NCBI RefSeq assembly: GCF_014764705.1
Contig: NZ_JACXXG010000019.1
Location: 1 to 64,000 of the forward strand
DNA: 64,000 nt
Reading direction: 5' to 3'
Source: Stutzerimonas kunmingensis
GTDB lineage: Bacteria > Pseudomonadota > Gammaproteobacteria > Pseudomonadales > Pseudomonadaceae
Below, piece by piece: positions 52,745-64,000 of this stretch. The notes below the pieces were generated by a model. It made no database searches. It was not told the DNA's origin and was given only the letters and a program-made list of their open reading frames with translations. A program made the position numbers and the translations under genes. The stretch's first letter is position 1, and each line of letters starts with the position of its first letter.

Positions 52745-54058
52745 ATGTCCAACTTCCGTATTCTTCTGACCGGCGCTGTTCTGGCTGCTCTGGCAGGATG
52801 CAGCGAAACGGCCAAGCTTCCAGTGGAATTCGGATACGGCCCGACACCAGCGCTGCCAGAGCCGAAAAAGACAGTCCTGCCCACGGTGCACATCGCCCCC
52901 GCCAAAGGCTGGCCGCAAGATGGCAAGCCGCAGGCGGCGGCCGGTCTGCGCGTGGCGGCGTTCGCCCGTGACCTGGACCATCCCCGCTGGCTCCATGTGC
53001 TGCCCAATGGCGATGTGCTCGTGGCGGAATCGGACGCACCGCCGAAGCAACAGAGCCAGGGACTGCGCGGCTGGATTGCCAGCAAGATCATGGCCCGCGC
53101 TGGCTCCGGAGGCCCCAGCGCAAACCGCATCACCCTGCTGCGCGATCGTGACGGCGATGGCGTGGCGGAACAGCGCACGGTGTTTCTGGAAAACCTCAAC
53201 TCCCCGTTCGGTATGGCGTTGGTAGGCAACCACTTCTACGTCGCCAACACGGACGCGCTGCTGCGCTTTCCCTATACGCCCGGCACCACCCGTATCACTG
53301 CGAACGGCGAGAAGGTCGTGGACCTACCCGCTGGGCCGATCAATCACCACTGGACCAAGAACGTCATTGCCAGCCAGGACGGCAGCCGCCTCTATGTCAC
53401 CAGCGGCTCCAACAGCAATGTGGCCGAGAACGGCATGCAGGCCGAAGAGAACCGCGCAGCGATTCTCGAGGTGGATCCGCAAGCCAGGAGCATGCATCTG
53501 TTCGCTTCAGGCCTGCGCAACCCCAATGGCCTTGCCTGGCAACCGGACAGCGGAGCGCTATGGACCACCGTCAACGAGCGCGACGAGATCGGCAGCGATC
53601 TGGTGCCGGACTACATGACGTCGGTACAGGACGGCGGATTCTACGGGTGGCCCTACAGCTACTTCGGCCAGCACGTCGATGAGCGCGTGCAGCCCCAGTG
53701 CCCGGATCTGGTCGAGCGCGCCATTGTCCCGGACTATGCACTGGGCGCGCATACCGCCTCGCTCGGCCTGATCTTTTACGAAGACACGCTGCTGCCGCAG
53801 CACTACCACCATGGCGCGTTCGTTGGTCAGCACGGCTCCTGGAACCGCAAGCCGCGCAGTGGCTACAAGGTGGTTTTCATCCCGTTCCGCAACGGCATGC
53901 CGGCTGGGCAGGCAGAGGATGTGCTGACCGGCTTCGTCAACGAGGCAGGAGAGGCAATGGGTCGCCCTGTAGGCGTCGCCGTGGACAAGACCGGGGCCGT
54001 GCTGGTGGCCGACGATGTCGGCAACGTGGTCTGGCGCGTCACCCCTGATGACCGTTGA
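52745..54058 (+). CDS. PQQ-dependent sugar dehydrogenase-like lipoprotein
   Basis: A 437-residue secreted lipoprotein (lipobox AALAGCSE, Cys19) with the six-bladed propeller of the soluble glucose/L-sorbosone dehydrogenase family. Seen are [20 protein letters not shown], in parts, [24 protein letters not shown] and [18 protein letters not shown]. Members oxidise aldoses using PQQ, but many family proteins have unknown substrates. AAGGA lies before the ATG. It is 32 bases after the MgtC-like gene, so an operon is likely. Confidence 0.88.
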   Translation: MSNFRILLTGAVLAALAGCSETAKLPVEFGYGPTPALPEPKKTVLPTVHIAPAKGWPQDGKPQAAAGLRVAAFARDLDHPRWLHVLPNGDVLVAESDAPPKQQSQGLRGWIASKIMARAGSGGPSANRITLLRDRDGDGVAEQRTVFLENLNSPFGMALVGNHFYVANTDALLRFPYTPGTTRITANGEKVVDLPAGPINHHWTKNVIASQDGSRLYVTSGSNSNVAENGMQAEENRAAILEVDPQARSMHLFASGLRNPNGLAWQPDSGALWTTVNERDEIGSDLVPDYMTSVQDGGFYGWPYSYFGQHVDERVQPQCPDLVERAIVPDYALGAHTASLGLIFYEDTLLPQHYHHGAFVGQHGSWNRKPRSGYKVVFIPFRNGMPAGQAEDVLTGFVNEAGEAMGRPVGVAVDKTGAVLVADDVGNVVWRVTPDDR

Positions 54059-54140
54059 TACCGTCGCCCGCTGATCCGTTGAACCTTGCCGGACGCCGTA
54101 TGGCCATAAAGGTAACGTCCATACGCAACGAGGCACTCCC

Positions 54141-54482
54141 ATGATCAAGCGCGCCATCTACATCTTCGCCCCTGTCGTGCTGCTCGCCGGCTGTTCCGGC
54201 AATGTGCAGAACCCGGTAGACCGCATCACCTTCCGTGACGAGCCACTGGTACGCGATGTGGAGACTGGCATGTCTCAGGAGCAGGTACTGGCCATCGGTG
54301 GGGAGCCCTCGAAGGCCGCAGCTCGCACTGTAGTGCCTGGCATCTGCCACGATTACATCCTCAATCGCGATGGCCATCAGCAACCTTATTACGTCAGTTT
54401 CGATGGCTCCGGCCGCGTGGACGGCCAGGGCTTCCTGACCTGCGATCAGCTTGAGGAAAACCAGCGCAAACTGCATCGCTGA
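54141..54482 (+). CDS. osmE: Osmotically inducible lipoprotein OsmE
   Basis: A 113-residue lipoprotein of the SmpA/OmlA (BamE-like) fold. The lipobox is VLLAGCSG with Cys18. Conserved: VETGMSQEQVLAIGGEPS and CHDYILNRDGHQQPYYVSF, in part. OsmE is induced by osmotic stress and stationary phase in enterics. The ATG at 54141 has GAGG 8 nt upstream. A GCACAGGC/GCCTGTGC hairpin follows. Confidence 0.88.
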   Translation: MIKRAIYIFAPVVLLAGCSGNVQNPVDRITFRDEPLVRDVETGMSQEQVLAIGGEPSKAAARTVVPGICHDYILNRDGHQQPYYVSFDGSGRVDGQGFLTCDQLEENQRKLHR

Positions 54483-54489
54483 CAGCCGG

Positions 54490-54520
54490 GCACAGGCGCG
54501 AGCACGCTTCGGGCCTGTGC
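54490..54520 (+). terminator. Hairpin after osmE
   Basis: GCACAGGC (54490-54497) pairs with GCCTGTGC (54513-54520) with a 15-nt loop. No T-run follows, so it is a candidate terminator or stability element before the next gene. Confidence 0.45.
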
Positions 54521-54549
54521 ATTCAACGCTCCCCTTGAAGGAGACCAGC

Positions 54550-54948
54550 ATGCCTCGTGGAGAAAAAACCAAGTACACCGACAAGCAGCAACGCAAGGCC
54601 GAGCACATTGAGGAAGGCTACGAGAAGCGTGGCGTCCCTGAGGACGAGGCCGAAGCGCGCGCATGGGCGACGGTCAACAAGCAATCCGGTGGCGGCGAAC
54701 GCAAAGGGGGCTCGGGCAGGAGCAAGAGCGAGACCACCAAGCGGGCTGAGCGCAAGGACTCGGCCCACCGCGCAGCCGATGCCCGCCAGGGCAGATCACC
54801 AAACAAGGGTTCGGCACGAAGCTCGACGTCGACCAGCACGGCGCTTGCCGACATGACCCGCGACCAGCTCATGGAAAAGGCCCGCGAGCGGGACATTCGT
54901 GGCCGTTCGAAGATGCGCAAGAACGAACTGCTACGGGCGCTGAGCTGA
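54550..54948 (+). CDS. Basic, low-complexity protein with C-terminal Rho-N-like domain
   Basis: A 132-residue highly charged protein. The N-terminal 45 residues (KYTDKQQRKAEHIEEGYEKRG, in parts; EDEAEARAWATVNKQSGGG) match a small conserved stress-type domain often labelled plasmid stabilization protein. The middle is a Lys/Arg/Ser/Gly linker. The last 35 residues (MTRDQLMEKARERDIRGRSKMRKNELLRAL, in parts) look like a Rho N-terminal/SAP-type helix pair that binds nucleic acid. AAGGAG lies 8 nt before the ATG. Function unknown. Confidence 0.82.
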   Translation: MPRGEKTKYTDKQQRKAEHIEEGYEKRGVPEDEAEARAWATVNKQSGGGERKGGSGRSKSETTKRAERKDSAHRAADARQGRSPNKGSARSSTSTSTALADMTRDQLMEKARERDIRGRSKMRKNELLRALS

Positions 54949-54959
54949 GGACTGAGGGC

Positions 54960-55091
54960 ATGCCGATGATTGACCAAACCGCTCCGAAAGAGGGCAATCC
55001 TAAGCGCGAGGACCCAGGCGACCCTGTGCCGATTGATGAGCCGGGTGAGCCTGAGCCGGCGCCCGCACCGCCGGACGAGCCCCACCGCTAA
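54960..55091 (+). CDS. 43-residue Pro/Glu/Asp-rich small protein
   Basis: A short frame starting ATG at 54960 (MPMIDQTAPKEGNPKREDPG) and ending TAA at 55089-55091. The C-terminal half is a run of Pro-Glu/Asp/Ala repeats. It begins 12 bases after the preceding stop with GAGGG nearby. Similar short proline-rich acidic proteins occur in other pseudomonads as I recall, but function is unknown. Confidence 0.5.
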   Translation: MPMIDQTAPKEGNPKREDPGDPVPIDEPGEPEPAPAPPDEPHR

Positions 55092-55169
55092 ACTTTTCGC
55101 CAGCATCCTGTTCTCAAACTGGGAACCGTGAATCACCGCGTCCGCGGTGAACCAGACCAGGAGATGGCA

Positions 55170-55703
55170 ATGAGCTACGTACAACTGAGCGATAAACAGA
55201 GCCTGCGCGAGCGGGCTCGTCAACATGTCGAGAATGGAGCCGTCACCGAGAGTTACTCGGCCGATCGAGAAGTCGTGATCAACCTGCTGAACGAAGCGCT
55301 GGCGACCGAACTGGTTTGCTATCTGCGCTACAAGCGCCACTACTACATGGCCACAGGGCTGAAATCCAGCGCCGCCGCGGACGAGTTTCTCGAGCATGCC
55401 AATGAGGAACAGGAACACGCCGATCGGCTGGCCGAGCGCATCGTACAACTGGGTGGCGCACCGGACTTCAACCCGGACGGCCTGACGGAACGCGCCCACG
55501 CGCAGTACGCCGAAGGCAACGGCCTACGCGACATGGTTTTCGAGAACCTGGTGGCCGAACGCATCGCCATCGACAGTTATCGGGAAATCGTCCAGTACAT
55601 CGGCGACAAGGATCCGACCACCCGCCGCATCTTCGAGGACATCCTCGCCCAGGAGGAAGAGCATGCCGACGACCTGGCTGGCTTGCTGGACGGCATGAAC
55701 TAG
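55170..55703 (+). CDS. Ferritin-like domain protein (bacterioferritin/Dps-like)
   Basis: A 177-residue four-helix ferritin-like protein. Metal-ligand motifs: EALATELVCYLRYKRHYYM (E early in helix A), EHANEEQEHADRLAERI (ExxH in helix B), ENLVAERIAIDSYREIV (helix C) and EEEHADDLAGLL (ExxH in helix D). This is the diiron pattern of bacterioferritins. The ATG at 55170 has AGGAG 6 nt upstream; an ATG two codons earlier overlaps it. It probably stores iron or protects against oxidative stress, consistent with osmE and the small charged proteins upstream. Confidence 0.87.
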   Translation: MSYVQLSDKQSLRERARQHVENGAVTESYSADREVVINLLNEALATELVCYLRYKRHYYMATGLKSSAAADEFLEHANEEQEHADRLAERIVQLGGAPDFNPDGLTERAHAQYAEGNGLRDMVFENLVAERIAIDSYREIVQYIGDKDPTTRRIFEDILAQEEEHADDLAGLLDGMN

Positions 55704-55772
55704 CCCAGCACGCGCCAGCGGCGCCTCGCTGAATCCGTCGATACGACGTTTCCACCAGCGTTCAGCGAACCT

Positions 55773-55801
55773 AAAAAAAGGCCACCCTAGGGTGGCCTTG
55801 A
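55773..55801 (-). terminator. Intrinsic terminator after lpxC
   Basis: On the minus strand AAGGCCACCC and GGGTGGCCTT form a perfect stem followed by TTTTTTT. It ends the lpxC transcript. Confidence 0.92.
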
Positions 55802-55822
55802 ATATAGGAAGAGAGGTACAGC

Positions 55823-56773
<951 letters not shown>

Positions 56774-56849
56774 TCAACAATTGGCGGCGATAATAGCAGA
56801 AGCCAACTTTGCTGAACACCAATCACAACGATACTCCTGATAAATTCAA

Positions 56850-58037
56850 TCAATCGGCCTGACGACGCAGAAACGCGGGAATGTCCAGATAATCCAGATC
56901 TTCCTGCGGATTCAGCTTGGCTGCGGTGGCAGCTGCATGCGCCTGATTACGCATCACGGTCGGACGCTCCAGGTCACGATAATTGACCGCGACCTGCTCA
57001 TGCTGACGCGGTGCCGGAGCGGCGGAAGCGGCAACAGAGGTCTGCACGGTGTTGTCGACGACCTTGACCGGCTTTTCATTGCGCGGACCGAGCCCGGTAG
57101 CGACCACGGTGACATGCAGCTCGTCGGCCATGTCCGGATCGATCACGGCGCCAACCTTGACGGTGGCCTCATCGGACGCGAAGGCCTCGATGATTTCGCC
57201 CACGGCAGCGTACTCGCCGAGCGAAAGGTCCAGACCAGCAGTGATGTTGACCAGAATGCCACGTGCGCCCTGCAGGTTGACGTCTTCCAGCAGCGGGTTG
57301 CGAATGGCAGCCTCGGTGGCTTCGCGAGCACGGTTCGGGCCGGTGGCGCAACCAGTGCCCATCATCGCCATACCCATCTCGCCCATAACGGTCTTGACGT
57401 CGGCGAAGTCGACGTTCATCAGGCCCGGACGCTGCATGATGTCGGAGATGCCACGGACCGCACCGGCCAGTACGTCATCAGCCTTGGCGAAAGCGGCCAG
57501 CAGGCTGGCGTCCTTGCCGAGGATGGTCAGCAACTTCTCGTTGGGGATAGTGATCAGCGAATCGACGCAATCGGACAGCGCACGGATACCTTCGTCGGCC
57601 ACCTGCATGCGACGACGGCCCTCGAAGGGGAACGGACGGGTGACCACGGCGACGGTAAGGATGCCCATTTCCTTGGCTACCGAAGCGATGATCGGCGCAG
57701 CGCCGGTACCGGTGCCGCCGCCCATGCCGGTGGTGATGAACACCATGTCCGCACCTTCCAGTACTTCGGCGATGCGCTCACGATCTTCCATCGCCGCCTG
57801 GCGACCGATGTCCGGATTGGTACCGGCACCCAGACCTTTGGTGATGGCCGAGCCGAGCTGCAGCACGGTGCGTGCTTCAACTTTCTTCAGCGCCTGGGCG
57901 TCAGTGTTGGCGCAGATGAATTCGACGCCTTCGACGTTATTGCGAACCATGTGGTTCACGGCATTGCCGCCACCGCCACCGACACCGATGACCTTGATGA
58001 CTGCACTTTGCGGGGTATGATCTACGAGTTCGAACAT
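56850..58037 (-). CDS. ftsZ: Cell division protein FtsZ
   Basis: A 395-residue tubulin-like GTPase that forms the Z-ring. The GTP-binding glycine loop GMGGGTGTGAAPIIA and the N-terminal VIGVGGGGGNAVNHM are intact; the catalytic loop region NVDFADVKTVM follows. A linker leads to the conserved C-terminal peptide DYLDIPAFLRRQAD that binds FtsA and ZipA. AAGGAG stands before the ATG at 58037. It follows ftsA with a 49-base gap, enough for a local promoter. Confidence 0.98.
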   Translation of the reverse strand: MFELVDHTPQSAVIKVIGVGGGGGNAVNHMVRNNVEGVEFICANTDAQALKKVEARTVLQLGSAITKGLGAGTNPDIGRQAAMEDRERIAEVLEGADMVFITTGMGGGTGTGAAPIIASVAKEMGILTVAVVTRPFPFEGRRRMQVADEGIRALSDCVDSLITIPNEKLLTILGKDASLLAAFAKADDVLAGAVRGISDIMQRPGLMNVDFADVKTVMGEMGMAMMGTGCATGPNRAREATEAAIRNPLLEDVNLQGARGILVNITAGLDLSLGEYAAVGEIIEAFASDEATVKVGAVIDPDMADELHVTVVATGLGPRNEKPVKVVDNTVQTSVAASAAPAPRQHEQVAVNYRDLERPTVMRNQAHAAATAAKLNPQEDLDYLDIPAFLRRQAD

Positions 58038-58086
58038 TTCCCTCTCTCCTTCCAGCTTTCTAGTTTTGGTTGTTACAGCGCACTGC

Positions 58087-59334
58087 TTAAAAATTGCCCT
58101 GGATCCAGCCCTTGAGCCGGTCCAGAACAGACGTCTTTGGTTCGTCGGCGAAACTGCCGATGCCAGACACGGGAATGCCGTCGGCCTGCTTTTGCAGTCC
58201 GTACAGCAACAGGCCCACGCCCGTTGAATAGATGGGGTTGCGTACTACGTCGCTCAGTCCCTTGACGCTATGCGGCACGCCCAGGCGCACCGGCATGTGA
58301 AAGATTTCCTCGGCCAGGTCGACGGCTCCTTCCATCTTCGCTGTACCGCCTGTGAGAACGATCCCGGCCGGGATCAGATCCTCGTATCCGCTACGACGCA
58401 GCTCGGCCTGGATCAGGGTGAACAGCTCGTCATAGCGCGGCTCGACCACCTCTGCCAGAGCCTGCCGCGAGAGTTCGCGCGGTGGACGATCGCCGACGCT
58501 GGGAACCTTGATGGTCTCGCCTGCACCGGCCAGCTTGGCCAACGCGCAAGCATAACGAATCTTGATCTCTTCGGCATACTGGGTCGGCGTGCGTAATGCC
58601 ATGGCGATGTCGTTGGTGACCTGATCGCCGGCGATCGGGATGACCGCGGTATGACGAATCGCGCCTTCGGTGAAAATGCAGATGTCGGTGGTGCCGCCGC
58701 CGATGTCCACCAGGCAGACGCCCAGCTCCTTTTCATCGTCGGTCAGTACCGCGTGTGCAGAGGCCAGTTGCTCCAGGATGATGTCATCCACTTCCAGGCC
58801 GCAGCGACGCACGCACTTCTCGACATTCTGCGCCGCATTCACCGCGCAGGTGACCACATGGACCTTGGCCTCGAGGCGCACGCCGGACATGCCCAGCGGT
58901 TCGCGCACACCTTCCTGGTTGTCGATCACGTAATCCTGCGGCAGCGTGTGCAGCACGCGCTGGTCCGCCGGGATTGCCACAGCCTGGGCGGCGTCAAGTA
59001 CCCGCTCCAGGTCCGCGGCGCTGACTTCACGGTCGCGGATCGCAACGATGCCATGGGAGTTCAGGCTGCGAATGTGGTTGCCCGCCAGGCCGACGAAGGC
59101 CGAATGGATGCGGCAGCCAGCCATCAGCTGAGCTTCTTCTATAGCGCGCTGAACCGACTGCACGGTGGATTCGATATTGACCACCACGCCCTTCTTCAAC
59201 CCGCGCGAAGGATGGGTACCGATTCCCACGATTTCCAGCTCACCATCGGCGGTCACCTCACCTACCAGCGCCACCACCTTGGAGGTGCCGATGTCCAGGC
59301 CGACGATCATCTTGCCGCTTTGCACGCTCGACAT
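58087..59334 (-). CDS. ftsA: Cell division protein FtsA
   Basis: A 415-residue actin-like ATPase that tethers FtsZ to the inner membrane. The phosphate 1 motif KMIVGLDIGTSKVVALVG, the phosphate 2 region LVDIGGGTTDICIF and the adenosine motif IVLTGGTAKMEGAV are present; the C-terminal amphipathic helix is VLDRLKGWIQGNF. I chose the ATG at 59334 (AGGA 9 nt upstream, N-terminus MSSVQSGKM as in relatives) over the one three codons before. It starts 12 bases after the ftsQ stop. Confidence 0.97.
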   Translation of the reverse strand: MSSVQSGKMIVGLDIGTSKVVALVGEVTADGELEIVGIGTHPSRGLKKGVVVNIESTVQSVQRAIEEAQLMAGCRIHSAFVGLAGNHIRSLNSHGIVAIRDREVSAADLERVLDAAQAVAIPADQRVLHTLPQDYVIDNQEGVREPLGMSGVRLEAKVHVVTCAVNAAQNVEKCVRRCGLEVDDIILEQLASAHAVLTDDEKELGVCLVDIGGGTTDICIFTEGAIRHTAVIPIAGDQVTNDIAMALRTPTQYAEEIKIRYACALAKLAGAGETIKVPSVGDRPPRELSRQALAEVVEPRYDELFTLIQAELRRSGYEDLIPAGIVLTGGTAKMEGAVDLAEEIFHMPVRLGVPHSVKGLSDVVRNPIYSTGVGLLLYGLQKQADGIPVSGIGSFADEPKTSVLDRLKGWIQGNF

Positions 59335-59346
59335 GTGTTTCATTCC

Positions 59347-60204
59347 TCAATTCTTCGCAGCGACGGTCGTATCCGTCACAGTCGGGACCGGCTCATGCCA
59401 GGCGACGGCCAGGCCGTTCGCATAGCGCAGATCGATCCGTGCGATCTTCTCGCTTTCCTGCTCCAGCGCCTTTTGATAGATGGCGGTGAAGCGACGCATT
59501 TTTTCTACAACCTGGTCCCGCCCCAGCAGCAACTCGACGCCCTGGTTGGTGGTCAGGAACCAGCTTCCACGCTCGCGCAGCTCCAGACGGGAAATGGAGA
59601 ATCCCAGCGGGCGCAGCATCTGGCTGAGTATCTGGTATTGCTGCATGACACGCTGTTGGGCCCGCTTCGGACCATATAAATGTGGCAAGTGTTCATATCG
59701 GGTCAGGTCATCCGGCGAGAAAGCCTGCCCTTTATTGTTAAGCAATGCTTCACCCCCCCAGCGGGCAATCGGCAATTGCTCATCCAGCCGCACCATCACC
59801 TGGTCCGGCCAGACGCGGCGGACTTCGACATGGGCGATCCACGGCATCTGTTCCAGTTGGTGGCGCATGCCGTTCAGATCAACCTTGAAGAAGCTCTGCT
59901 CGACGAAAGGCGCTATACGCTGCTGGACCGCCTCGCGACTCACATAGCCCAGTTCGCCCTGCACACTGACCTTGGCGATCGGCCGATCGGCATAGGGCAG
60001 CAGCCGCTCGCCCAGCTCGTAAAGCCCGACCGCCAACCCGACCAGTAGCACCGGCCAGACGAAACGCTTCAGCCCGGCGAGGCTCGGCTTCGGCAGGCGC
60101 TGCGACAGCGGCTGCGGTTGCACCAGGCGGCTCGCTCCCCGTTGCGCGGGCTTGCGCGAGGCGCGGCCGCTTCCGGGTTGCGAATGGCGCAGCGTGGCGA
60201 TCAT
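59347..60204 (-). CDS. ftsQ: Cell division protein FtsQ
   Basis: A 285-residue bitopic membrane protein of the FtsQLB divisome complex. A basic cytoplasmic tail (about 1-45) precedes one transmembrane helix ([18 protein letters not shown]). The periplasmic POTRA domain begins [19 protein letters not shown], in parts, followed by the FtsQ beta domain. GGGGAG lies 7 nt before the ATG and overlaps the ddl stop; the gap is 2 bases. Confidence 0.95.
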   Translation of the reverse strand: MIATLRHSQPGSGRASRKPAQRGASRLVQPQPLSQRLPKPSLAGLKRFVWPVLLVGLAVGLYELGERLLPYADRPIAKVSVQGELGYVSREAVQQRIAPFVEQSFFKVDLNGMRHQLEQMPWIAHVEVRRVWPDQVMVRLDEQLPIARWGGEALLNNKGQAFSPDDLTRYEHLPHLYGPKRAQQRVMQQYQILSQMLRPLGFSISRLELRERGSWFLTTNQGVELLLGRDQVVEKMRRFTAIYQKALEQESEKIARIDLRYANGLAVAWHEPVPTVTDTTVAAKN

Positions 60205-60206
60205 GG

Positions 60207-62597
<2,391 letters not shown>

Positions 62598-62605
<8 letters not shown>

Positions 62606-63668
62606 GGGCCACCTCCAGACAGATATCGACCACGCTGCGGGTGGCGTCGGGCCGGGCCAGACGGCGCGCGATGGCGCCCATGGCCTTGAGTTTTTCCGGC
62701 TGCATCATTACCTCGGTCAGCTGAGCGGCAAGCACGGCCGCATCAGTCTTGGCTTGCGGCAGAAGGACGGCAGCGCCCTCCTTCGCCAGATATTCGGCAT
62801 TGCGTGTCTGGTGGTCGTCGATCGCATGGGGCAGCGGCACCAGAAAAGATGGCAACCCAGCTGCGGCCAGCTCGCAAACGGTGAGCGCTCCGGCACGACA
62901 GATGACCAGATCGGCCCAGGCGTAGGCCCGCGCCATGTCCTTGATGAAGGGCGCGACTTCCGCCTCGACTCCGACCTCGGCATAACGCTGCGTGGTGATA
63001 TCGGCGTGCTGCTTGCCGGCCTGATGAAACACCTGCGGCCGCACATCCGCCGGTACCTGGGCGAGCGCGGCGGGCAGCAGTTTGTTCAGCGGTTCGGCAC
63101 CGAGACTGCCGCCCAGTACCAGGAGGCGCGGGCGACGATGCGCAAGGGCATCGCGGGGCGTCTCAAGGAACAGCTCCTCACGCACCGGATTGCCGGTGGT
63201 GCGGCGCTTGGCGCTGGCCTTGAAGGTTTCCGGGAAGGCTTCGCAGACGCGGCTGGAAAGCGGCGCGAGGCTACGATTGGCGGTCCCAGCGACGGCGTTC
63301 TGTTCGTGAATCACCAGGGGCACCCCGGCCAGCTTGGCAGCCAGTCCGCCCGGACCGGTAACGTAGCCGCCCATCCCCAGCACGCAGACCGGTTGCAGCT
63401 CGCGCACGATGCGACGCGCCTGGAAAAGCGAGCGAATCAACTGCAGCGGAGCCTTGATCAGCGAAACGATGCCCTTGCCGCGCAATCCGCTGACCTGGAT
63501 CAGATGCAGCGGCAGGCCAGCGGCGGGTACCAGCTCGTTCTCGATACCGCGCGGCGTGCCGAGCCAGTGCACGGAGTAGCCGCGGGCCTGGAACTCACGA
63601 GCACAGGCGAGCGCCGGGAAAACGTGGCCACCGGTGCCGCCGGCCATGATCAGTACATTAGCGGCCAT
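62598..63668 (-). CDS. murG: UDP-GlcNAc transferase MurG
   Basis: A 356-residue GT-B glycosyltransferase converting lipid I to lipid II on the inner face of the membrane. The N-terminal glycine loop is [17 protein letters not shown]; the second is [14 protein letters not shown]; the donor site includes [20 protein letters not shown]. Its start overlaps the end of ftsW by 11 bases, its end overlaps murC. Confidence 0.97.
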
Positions 63669-64000
63669 GGGCGACCTCCTTGGCCGGCGGCTCGGCGAAA
63701 TCGGCCTCGTCGAACTCGGTGTCCTCGCTGCCCAGCACGGTTCGGCTTTCCCATTCGATGCGCAGCAGCAGCGCCATGCTTGCGCAGGTCACCACCAGCG
63801 AGCTGCCGCCATAACTGAGGAACGGCAGCGTCAGGCCCTTGGTTGGCAGCAGACCTACGTTTACTCCCACGTTGATCAGGAACTGTCCCAGCCAGAGGAA
63901 CGCCATCCCCCAGGCCACATACGCCGCGAAGAACTGCCGGGCCTTCTCTGCCCACAGACCGATATACAGTGCGCGAACACCGACGAAGGCAAACAGCGCG
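63658..64000 (-). CDS. ftsW: FtsW, C-terminal part (cut by the window edge)
   Basis: The last 113 codons of the SEDS-family peptidoglycan glycosyltransferase FtsW; the gene continues past base 64000. Visible are transmembrane segments and the conserved NVGVNVGLLPTKGLTLPFLSYGGSS block of SEDS proteins, then a hydrophilic acidic tail (TEFDEADFAEPPAKEV). It overlaps murG by 11 bases, as in other Pseudomonas dcw clusters. Confidence 0.95.
   Translation of the reverse strand, partial: ALFAFVGVRALYIGLWAEKARQFFAAYVAWGMAFLWLGQFLINVGVNVGLLPTKGLTLPFLSYGGSSLVVTCASMALLLRIEWESRTVLGSEDTEFDEADFAEPPAKEVAHGR

Noticed and set aside
57049-58020. Plus-strand frame opposite ftsZ
   Set aside because: ftsZ is certain; the antisense frame is Ser/Pro/Met-rich and without homology that I can see.

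Overview
The window is high-GC, densely coded chromosomal DNA from a gammaproteobacterium of the Pseudomonadaceae, most like the Pseudomonas stutzeri (Stutzerimonas) group. This rests on gene content and recalled gene order, not on a search. Markers are the ackA-pta block next to slyD, a glutathione peroxidase and an ene-reductase; the olsB-olsA pair followed by an ACP phosphodiesterase; the folM-folX block; mqo with a small conserved neighbour; and the dcw cell-wall/division cluster ending in lpxC. I see no complete transposase, phage, CRISPR array or rRNA operon. About 60 protein genes are supported.

Layout. 0.1-2.8 kb: an Aer-type aerotaxis receptor, a VF530-family small protein and a DJ-1/PfpI protein. 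2.8-7.5 kb: a lipid neighbourhood with a two-HKD phospholipase D/cardiolipin synthase-like protein, a short acyl-CoA-dehydrogenase-like protein, OlsB and OlsA (ornithine lipid synthesis) and an ACP phosphodiesterase. 7.5-12.6 kb: a class II aldolase, a flavodoxin, then a plus-strand run with folM, folX, a DUF1244 protein and a HopJ-family protein, then cysZ. 12.6-20.5 kb: a 3' fragment of a tRNA-Leu gene, an ene-reductase/TetR pair, glutathione peroxidase, slyD, ackA, pta and an acyltransferase. 20.5-26.4 kb: a REC-PAS-GGDEF-EAL protein encoded downstream of a 1238-residue CHASE hybrid kinase with three receivers. 26.6-34.2 kb: an OmpA-type lipoprotein, an MBL hydrolase, an acyl-CoA ligase, a LysE exporter, a 2-hydroxyacid dehydrogenase, rsmC, and a manganese-type (yybP-ykoY) riboswitch in front of a GDT1/UPF0016 transporter.

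34.2-43.1 kb: an M48 lipoprotein protease, a 194-bp MITE-like inverted repeat, a chemoreceptor, a divergent SRAP protein, small conserved proteins, an acyltransferase, a DUF1329 protein and a YajG-like lipoprotein. 43.2-48.2 kb: mqo, a small protein, a SulP transporter and an SDR dehydrogenase. 48.2-49.9 kb: two long non-coding stretches around a LOG-family gene hold four 35-bp composite elements built from DnaA boxes; this is the most unusual signal in the window. 49.9-55.7 kb: membrane and stress-type genes (DUF2726, SgcJ-like, DUF5924, MgtC/SapB, a PQQ-type sugar dehydrogenase, osmE, a Rho-N-like basic protein, a 43-residue protein, a ferritin-like protein). 55.8-64 kb: the minus-strand dcw cluster ftsW-murG-murC-ddl-ftsQ-ftsA-ftsZ, then lpxC.

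How the genes fit together. The dcw genes overlap or abut and make peptidoglycan precursors and the Z-ring; lpxC commits to lipid A. AckA and Pta interconvert acetate and acetyl-CoA; Mqo feeds malate electrons to quinone. The CHASE kinase and the GGDEF-EAL protein are probably one signalling unit controlling cyclic di-GMP. FolM and FolX make the monapterin cofactor. The Mn riboswitch should tie expression of its transporter to manganese level.
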